Source: Phoronis pallida (taxonomy: Eukaryota > Phoronida > Phoronidae). Taken from it: a stretch of 11,075 nt of DNA. Positions 1-6,062 of the stretch are shown piece after piece; position 1 is the stretch's first letter; the number at the start of each line of letters is the position of its first letter. The stretch is from contig JAOXYC010217684.1 in assembly GCA_028565715.1 (NCBI GenBank), positions 1 through 11,075 of the forward strand, read 5' to 3'. Both the position numbers and the translations under genes were made by a program. The notes under the pieces are model-generated. The model worked only from the letters and a program-made list of their open reading frames with translations, had not been told where the DNA came from and made no database searches.

Positions 1-268
1 AGGAAAAAATGGGTTTTTAAATGAATTTTCGGGTTGCTCCAACCAGGAGTATAAATTAATGGGAGCAACGGTGTTAGTATAGTGATGGAATGCTGACGGT
101 TGACTCATGCTCATTGTGAGGAGTGCTTACCATTTTAAAAAGAATGGTAAACAGTCAATAAACCCATCAGTCTAAATGCTTACATTTATGTTGAGTGGAG
201 AGCGCTTTGCATACAATGCACTTTTTAAATTTAGTACTGGAAATTGTTATTTGTTATTCATTTGTCAC

Positions 269-306
269 TAAATTATTATTTATGCGCTATAAATTATTAT
301 TTATGC
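269..306. repeat. Two copies of a 17-bp AT-rich direct repeat
   Basis: The 17-mer TAAATTATTATTTATGC occurs at 269-285 and again at 290-306, separated by four bases. It is a short local duplication in non-coding DNA, and no function is evident. Confidence 0.7.
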
Positions 307-316
307 TTTTAAATTT

Positions 317-356
317 CATAGTTTCAAACTATGACGCCCGAAGACTATTTCTTCGG
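317..356. repeat. Two adjacent perfect hairpins
   Basis: CATAGTTT and AAACTATG pair around a single C (317-333). Four bases later CCGAAGA and TCTTCGG pair around a 5-nt loop (338-356). A further perfect hairpin, TTACCATT/AATGGTAA, lies at 127-150. These small palindromes sit between 1 and 400, where I see no gene. The surrounding sequence has the look of an old dispersed repeat, but I cannot name a family. Confidence 0.6.
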
Positions 357-539
357 TTGACTGTGCAATAAAGTTATATAAGTTTAGTCACCAAAGATGG
401 CAATTCATAGTTCAGATCGGCGGACAACTGACGCGAATTTTGCGAAGGGCTAGTAGATGCAAGTCGAAGAATTTAGCTTTTACGCATTGACCAACGAATT
501 CAGCTGACATATTTATAAACTTGAAAAGACAGAAAACTC

Positions 540-616
540 GGAACTGATGATTGGGAATCGAACCCATGTCTCCCTGATTGCCGGTCAGATGTTTTACCAA
601 CTGAGCTATCCAGTCC
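540..616 (-). repeat. tRNA-derived element (SINE head or tRNA pseudogene)
   Basis: Read on the minus strand, this stretch has a complete Pol III internal promoter: an A box TAGCTCAGTTGG and a B box GGTTCGATTCC at tRNA spacing. The anticodon stem (TCTGA/TCAGG) encloses the 7-nt loop CCGGCAA, so the formal anticodon is GGC (Ala). It is probably not a working tRNA. Position 33 is C instead of U, the D stem is broken (GCTC against AAAC), and the acceptor stem has mismatches at two positions plus a wobble. The intact promoter with degraded cloverleaf fits the 5' head of a SINE, whose body would extend to lower coordinates. I could not find a clear 3' tail or target duplications, so the element limits are open. 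Confidence 0.65.
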
Positions 617-1684
617 GTACCATTTTCTGTGCAATTATATTTATATAGCCTAATAGTCTACCTCCTAGTTTATTTAGTATGTGATATACAAATGTATAAA
701 GCATGTAAAAAGGCTTAGCGTAAAGTATTGATAGTATTTTCATGGTTTAATCAATAAATTATATTTTTCAGTTTTTCAGTTGTTTTATGTGTATTACGGT
801 AAATGGTAGAAAATCCGATAACAATGAGTTCAAAATTCTCTAATCTAATCGTATTCAAAAACGTAACTATTAGCCATATAGCTATGTTCAACTTGTATGT
901 ATGTTCGAAAAATCTTGTTATTGTCGAATTTTCTTAATAGCCGGGATGTAATGACACGACTGGGCCATCATTTACTGTATAGTAATTATATTGTATTTTG
1001 TTAATACTGTTTATTTGAACTGCAAGTTTCTTAAAATGAGCAAAATTTAACAAAAAAAAAACAACACAACTTTTCAGCAAAAATTGTTTAAAAACATTTT
1101 GAGGCTGCAAAGTAAGCTCTTTGTGATTAAAAAACAACACATTTGTTCAACCAAGGACAACATTTATTGTCGTAATTCTTGACAAGCCATTTAACAGAAT
1201 TCACACGTCATTGGAGACAGTCTTTAGCCAATCATATCAGCCATGTGTTGAACTATGGAAAAGAAATAAAAATAGACTTTATTTGTCAAGTACAAAAAAC
1301 AACACAGATAGAGGATCAACGTCGCATTCAAAGAGTTTAATAGAAGTATTTTCTACAATTTCTGAGCGAGTGATTTTACGATTTAAAAACAAAATAGGAG
1401 GGTTCAGTGAAAAAAACCGCCAAACATACTTTGACCAGTGTCAAGAGAAAGAAATCGTAGAACTACGTACATGTATCTGGGATTTTCTTCGGCCCATCGT
1501 CTGGAAAATACAAATAAATCACAATTTATTTTATCTTTCTACTGAAAAGTGTGTGCAAATGTGCCGCGCTCAAGTCAAAAAGCACACCCATTTATAGACC
1601 TAGCGAAGCGAAAAAGTGGTACCCATATGACAAACAATACCAAATTTGCCAAAATAATACAAAATATAGACCCATTTTTACACC
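617..1684. other. Non-coding stretch, nothing recognised
   Basis: AT-rich sequence with scattered stops. The only long open stretch (1211-1597, plus strand) has no ATG near its beginning, no recognisable domain and no convincing splice pair. A poly-A run occurs near 1050-1060. I see no RNA gene or named repeat here. Confidence 0.5.
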
Positions 1685-1686
1685 TA

Positions 1687-2095
1687 CAGTAAATTGCATA
1701 GAAAAACAGACAACATTTGGGCTCGCGTGTCATTATTTTGGCAAAATGTTGTCTAGCACGTTGGCATTTTTGCCAACATTTTGACCGTGTTTTGTCCGTA
1801 GTTGACTGATCACTGTTGCGAAATTGGCTTCAAAGCAGTTTTTGATCGCTCATATCTCTGAGTTTTTTATCACAAACACTGAAATTACTGGAGATAAACA
1901 GCAGCATATTTGTTTACAAGTTCTGCATCAGCAACCCAACATAATTATTTTTATAGATAATAATGGCAAAAATGGCCATTGTTGACCTTAATTAGGCGTG
2001 TTTTTGTGCACGTTTTAGCATTCTTTTGTGTAGGCGTTTTTATGGCAAAATCACGCCTAGACCAAGTATTGTCTGTTTCTCTGTGCAATTTACTG
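1687..2095. mobile_element. Mariner/Tc1-type MITE, 409 bp, flanked by TA
   Basis: The ends are inverted copies that begin CAGTAAATTGCA and continue with AAACAGACAA and, a little further in, GCGTG, giving imperfect terminal inverted repeats of roughly 45 bp. Both ends abut a TA dinucleotide (1685-1686 and 2096-2097), the target duplication of the Tc1/mariner superfamily, and CAGT is a common terminus there. There is no transposase frame, so the copy is non-autonomous. Internally it carries nested hairpins: CAAAATGTTG/CAACATTTTG with GTTGGCA-TTTT-TGCCAAC inside it at about 1743-1783, and AATGGC/GCCATT near 1962-1979. Divergence between the two ends indicates an old copy. Superfamily assignment rests only on TA and CAGT. 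Confidence 0.75.
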
Positions 2096-2097
2096 TA

Positions 2098-2990
2098 CAC
2101 GTAAAACGAACCTGAAAATGGAAAACCCCCCGAGCCGCATCTATACCAAAATGAGTGAAACCCGACCCACAAAGAAAGTTGCACATCAGTACCCATCCCT
2201 ATACAATGGAAGTGACCCCACGGAGTGCGCGGCCAATATGAGATGAAAGGACCACTATGAGAAAATGAACTTTCGCACTTTGTTCTTCACCTGTCAATGA
2301 CAAAACATGCAGTCCGAAAAAGAATGTGTGTTTTTATCTGTATACAGGCATCCGGAATGATGTTTTTTTAAAAAAAAACTATTTGTCAATGTCATACCAC
2401 AAAGTCCGCAACTTGATTTACAATCTGCTGCCTGCGTGTAACAGCCTAATCCGGATTTGCAGAACACTTCGAAATAATACGGACAATCTGAAATAGTTTT
2501 TTTTATAATGCGTTAACGTAAATTGTAGGTATGCTTTCACGAGCACAACGTTTGGTCACATAGGTCTCATACACGTAATGATAGCACAATATTAACTCTG
2601 TGAGGAACTCATGGATTCCTCGGTTTTCAAAAGTTACCAATTTGAAAAGATGTTCAGTCGTACAGAAATGTCTTATTTGGACTTGAATTTGACGTTCATC
2701 TAGTAGGCTTTAATTCAACATAATTATTTTACATTGATAAATTATTGCAAAATGTATGCAGTCAAAGGATTAACATATTTTAAAAAACGCTTTTACTGAA
2801 AACCTAATCCACATAGAAAATGTTTTTTAACATTCGCCCAATTCATAGCGGATTAATGAAAAATGAATAAATCAGACCATCCACAAGGAAAACCAACATT
2901 AGCGTATCAGCATGTGCCAATGCAGTTCGTCTGTATCGATATATTTTTTAGAATAAAGAATATAAGTTTTTGGAACCCTCTGATATAAAC
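2098..2990. other. Non-coding stretch with one weak inverted repeat
   Basis: No credible frame on either strand. The 14-mer AAAAAAAACTATTT at 2371-2384 has its reverse complement at 2491-2504, and ATCCGGA occurs twice in the vicinity (about 2350 and 2443). This could be a degenerate MITE, but low complexity makes the match weak. The left end of the stretch is the right flank of the mariner-type element. Confidence 0.4.
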
Positions 2991-2991
2991 T

Positions 2992-2997
2992 TTTATT
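2992..2997 (-). terminator. Poly(A) signal AATAAA of the 98-aa precursor gene
   Basis: AATAAA on the minus strand begins with the last A of the TAA stop codon, so the 3' UTR would be only about 15-30 nt. No second AATAAA was seen on this strand in the next 170 bases. Confidence 0.45.
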
Positions 2998-3208
2998 TAA
3001 ACAACAAGCGGTGTTTTAAATGCTAGCTGTATTTCGATTCTCATCAATGACTCGAGATAATTTTGCACCATTTTCTGACTGGATTCTACCATCAATGATG
3101 GCATGTTGTAAGGTATTACCCGGCGTGCGAGATATGGCGTCTCGAAAAGCAATTCACCTAAGGTATTTTTTCCAAAGACACGCAGAGTCCCGAGGCTGTC
3201 CAAAAATA
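2997..3208 (-). CDS. Exon 2 (terminal) of the 98-aa precursor
   Basis: The acceptor AG (3210-3209) is preceded by a T-rich tract. The phase-1 junction makes codon 29 Val (G|TA). The frame stays open to TAA at 2999-2997, encoding a charged, Leu-rich segment with RR near residue 57 and a hydrophobic C-terminus (TPLVV). The poly(A) signal overlaps the stop codon, which agrees with a terminal exon. Confidence 0.45.
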
Positions 3209-4102
3209 CTGCCAGAGAATAAACAAAACTTTAAAAAACAACTGATTTATTTTGCTTGTTAAAACATTCCAATAAATCGGATTTATTGGAATGTTTTATT
3301 TAGCAAAATCAGTGTTAAATTTGTAGAAAAGTAGCCTTCCAATTTTTTGCAAGATAACTAAAGAATCATAACACTTAAAAGGCGCATCCGACTTTTAAAC
3401 CCTATGAATATCATTTTCGTAGGTCCTATATAGTCGGATAAATTCACCCACTTTTTAAAAGTATTAAAATATTTTTCCGAAAATAAAAATAACATACAGC
3501 TAAAAGCAATCGGTTCACAAATTTCTGATATTAAAATTGGTTTAAAAATGATATGGATTTGTAATCGAAATGAGCTCCAACACATGGCACTCAAGACATG
3601 TTTACCGTTTGATGAGGGAAAGTGATTATAATCAAAATATACGCACATCTAATAATAGTGGAAAAATCATTGCAATGCACTTGGCGTCAAAAAATAAATG
3701 CTTTGAGCATTTTGATAGTATTTCAATTTTTGTAGCATTTCCCTTTTTGTACAGTTTGAAATTCCATTAGTTTATTGTAGCGGTCTGATTCTATTTTTGG
3801 TGGTAACGCACCTAATTGTTAACGGCGGCACGCTCTGAAACCAAGTCGTAGGCTACAAATCTAAATTTTCTCAGCAACATACGAAAAATTTATTGAGGCA
3901 AAATAAACTCCAATATCAATTGGTCGAACTTTGACGATTTTCATTTAATGATTTTTTCTACGATATATCGGACAGTCACGGTCAGTTAAGTTTTTATTTA
4001 GTAATAATCTTACTTACCAGATCGCTTCACTTTGGTTGGCATCCCTTGCCCACAATGAACAAGTGCTATTCCCAATACCAATAAAATCATCAAGTACTTC
4101 AT
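2997..4102 (-). CDS. Two-exon secreted precursor, 98 aa, unknown family
   Basis: I do not recognise the family. Exon 1 (4018-4102) starts at ATG and encodes a typical signal peptide: MK, then a hydrophobic core at residues 4-15, with likely cleavage near residue 20. A basic K-V-K-R-S site (24-28) follows. It ends in a strong donor, GTAAGTAAG, in phase 1. Exon 2 (2997-3208) follows a pyrimidine-rich acceptor, TTTATTCTCTGGCAG, stays in frame for 70 residues and stops at TAA. The coding length is 297 nt. The product has a second dibasic site (RR, 57-58), so a convertase could release a 31-residue segment between KR and RR. It has no cysteine outside the leader. A neuropeptide-like prohormone or another small secreted protein both fit. 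Exon 1 is solid; exon 2 is my best partner, and other partners outside the window are possible. It lies head-to-tail downstream of the EF-hand gene. Confidence 0.5.
3241..3317. repeat. Foldback with a perfect 39-nt palindromic core
   Basis: At 3260-3278 a 19-nt arm (TAAAACATTCCAATAAATC) is followed by a single G and its exact reverse complement (3280-3298). Pairing continues imperfectly outward through TTTTGCT and CTGAT on both sides. It lies in the intron of the 98-aa precursor gene, 51 nt upstream of the exon 2 acceptor. The unbroken symmetry suggests a recent or conserved inverted duplication. Confidence 0.85.
4018..4102 (-). CDS. Exon 1: signal peptide exon of the 98-aa precursor
   Basis: It has 28 codons plus one base. 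The start context is GAAGAATGAAG, and the consensus donor GTAAGT follows immediately. The leader shares A13-L14-V15, G20, K24 and K26-R27-S28 with the EF-hand protein's leader at the same residue numbers, and the last nine bases, AAGCGATCT, are identical. AT-rich TATA-like stretches lie 20-45 bp upstream, but none is clearly a promoter. Confidence 0.75.
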
Positions 4103-4336
4103 TCTTCAGACGAAAGTTAAAATATTATAGTTCATATATTTGATACAAGACACGGTTTGAATATGGGCAGCTGCAATCACTCGTATAAATCGATATAACA
4201 TGATATCGATGTCATATTAACGTCACATACCGCCAGTTTTTATAACGTTTACATATAGATTACATATTTTTTAAAACTAAATTTTTGTTAACAAACACGA
4301 TCAATGAAGAGATGTGATTTTTGCCAAAAACGACAG

Positions 4337-4441
4337 GTGATGCGACTGATCAATGCCAGAATAAATGCCCTCAAATATACCAAAACGTGACTGATTTCAA
4401 TGACAAATGTGCAAGAGAATTTGACTTGAATGAGGTTGCAG
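4337..4441 (+). CDS. Possible orphan exon, 35 codons, three cysteines
   Basis: The segment begins after an AG acceptor (AACGACAG) and ends at a good donor (GCAG|GTACGT). It is 105 bp, phase 1 at both ends, and fully open. The translation includes C-x3-C-P and then C-A-R-E-F-D-L-N-E-V-A, a protein-like composition with three cysteines. I cannot name a domain. No upstream first exon was found on this strand in the window. One downstream acceptor (TTTTTTTTCCAG at about 5213-5224) would give a short in-frame tail and stop. The weak polypyrimidine tract and missing partners keep this tentative; it could be chance or the relic of a lost gene. Confidence 0.25.
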
Positions 4442-4705
4442 GTACGTTGGTGCATGTTTCACAAAAAGTACTTTGTTTACGTCTGACTACGTACGTAAGC
4501 ATCGGGTGCCATTTTCACAAAACAGTTCTATATATCTTTATATCTTTACTCAATCTATTAGGCCTAACTATATTCTAATAATTTTCAAATAATATTCCTT
4601 GAAAAATCCCATCTGGTATTAGAATATTGATTACGACGAGTTCTAGATGAATAGTATTTTCTGATCAACATACTTGAAGAAATTTTAAAATCCACTAACC
4701 AATTT

Positions 4706-4760
4706 GATTTTGAAAAATCATAGAATTCACCAAAGGCTCGTTCTATGATTTTTCAAAATC
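4706..4760. repeat. Perfect 20-bp stem-loop between the two secreted genes
   Basis: GATTTTGAAAAATCATAGAA (4706-4725) and its exact reverse complement (4741-4760) enclose a 15-nt loop, and CAAT/ATTG extends the stem after two mismatches. It lies about 110 bp downstream of the EF-hand gene's poly(A) signal and about 600 bp upstream of the next gene's start. A small foldback element or a transcription pause/termination structure is possible. Confidence 0.85.
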
Positions 4761-4867
4761 TCATTGCAATCAAAGGTTGTATTACATCTACATGTATTTA
4801 TTGTAAGAATAACTTTGTCTCGATAGAGAATAAAAATTTGCAAAAACGTATGAACTTGTCACTTCTC

Positions 4868-4873
4868 TTTATT
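4868..4873 (-). terminator. Poly(A) signal AATAAA of the EF-hand gene
   Basis: AATAAA on the minus strand lies about 140 nt after the TGA stop of the EF-hand gene, giving a 3' UTR of about 160 nt. I found no earlier AATAAA between the stop and this point on that strand. Confidence 0.6.
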
Positions 4874-5010
4874 CGTTTTTCGAAATAAGAAAGTCTGTTA
4901 CATGAAACAAAGAAACTAATCAACTGACATACTCTCTGTGAAGATCACTTTGAGAAAATTGAGTCCTTCTATCGAATTTTGGGACGCTGATATTTACGTT
5001 GGTCACGCCT

Positions 5011-5042
5011 TCAAAACAGCTTTTTCCCTAGGGCGACGAATT
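5011..5042 (-). CDS. EF-hand gene exon 6: terminal coding exon, stop TGA
   Basis: The acceptor CTTTCGCTTTTAG precedes AA, which completes the Glu codon at loop position 12. FVALGKKLF follows and then TGA. The F-V-x-L pattern after the loop is a standard exiting EF helix, so this 32-nt coding end fits the gene closely even though it is too short to be found alone. Confidence 0.8.
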
Positions 5043-6004
5043 CTAAAAGCGAAAGAGAACATAAACAGTACTCAACAAGTAATACAGACATTATCCGAAT
5101 GAGGAGGGTAAGCACTTTTGATTAGGACAACCATCCATGTATTGTAATTAATTTATGCCCGCCACCTTCCCGTATATCGACATTTCAATGAATTTTTTCA
5201 TAAACTTATATATATTTTTTTTCCAGAAAATACCCGCCTTATTTATTACAACAAAGTAGGATAACATGAGATGCAAAATCACCCACGATAACCCAAAAAT
5301 ATTACTAGCCACTGTATTTTTACCTGTGTTAAAAATTTCGAACTTTGAACTCAATGCTAGTGGAATTCTGCGGAGTTTCTTTCCGTCAGTCCATTAATTG
5401 CAGGTGACAACATTTTTTATAAAACAAATAACTGTCGTTTTTTTGCTTTGTATATTATAAAAACAACTTCCCATTTTGTATGTTATTAAAATAACTTTCT
5501 ATTTTTAGCTAGTATATTATAAAAATGAAAATAACTTTCTATTTTTAGCTTTGTATATTATAAAAACAACTTCCCATTTTAAGCTTTGTATATTACAAAA
5601 ATAGCCTTACATTTTTTTGCTTTGTATATCATAAAAACAACTGCCCATTTTTAGCTTTGTATAGCTACCCCCGTTTGATTTATAAGCCTCATCGTTTAGC
5701 TGTTTAGAAACCTACCATCGTAATTCAGATTTCCATCGACATCTTTGTCAGCGGCTAGAAAAATCCTCATCACCTTTACATCTGAATTGAATTGGTGGGG
5801 AAGAAACTTTCTCAGATTCTTGGTATATTCTTGCAAGTCCACTTTCCCGTTCTTATTCTCATCATAAACGTTGAAGTAAAACGTCTCATCTCCTGCCTCG
5901 ATGTCTTTTTGAGAGGCGAGGAAAAAGTCTTCCATGGAGAGAGGTTCACCTGTAAACAAATCTTTAATGAACATTGGTGAAGGTCGCTCATCATCATCAT
6001 CATG

Positions 6005-6062
<58 letters not shown>

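Noticed and set aside
269-306. Short spaced direct repeats considered as a CRISPR-like array
   Set aside because: There are only two copies with a 4-bp spacer, and the setting is clearly eukaryotic.
1211-1597. 128-codon open stretch on the plus strand, unusually long for this base composition
   Set aside because: It opens on TTG with no early ATG, has no recognisable domain and no good splice partners. A decayed element fragment or chance is more likely.
3020-3262. 80-codon plus-strand frame starting with ATG
   Set aside because: It is antisense to exon 2 of the secreted precursor and runs into the palindrome. It has no domain or signal peptide.
3812-3834. Mini-exon after TTTCAG that would end the second secreted gene with E-R-A-A-V-N-N-stop
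   Set aside because: The polypyrimidine tract is poor and the product would be trivially short. The exon at 2997-3208 has a better acceptor, a longer frame and a poly(A) signal.
5148-5354. 68-codon minus-strand frame in the last EF-hand intron
   Set aside because: There is no acceptor in phase with exon 5 and no EF residues. Exon 6 at 5011-5042 completes the fourth EF loop exactly.
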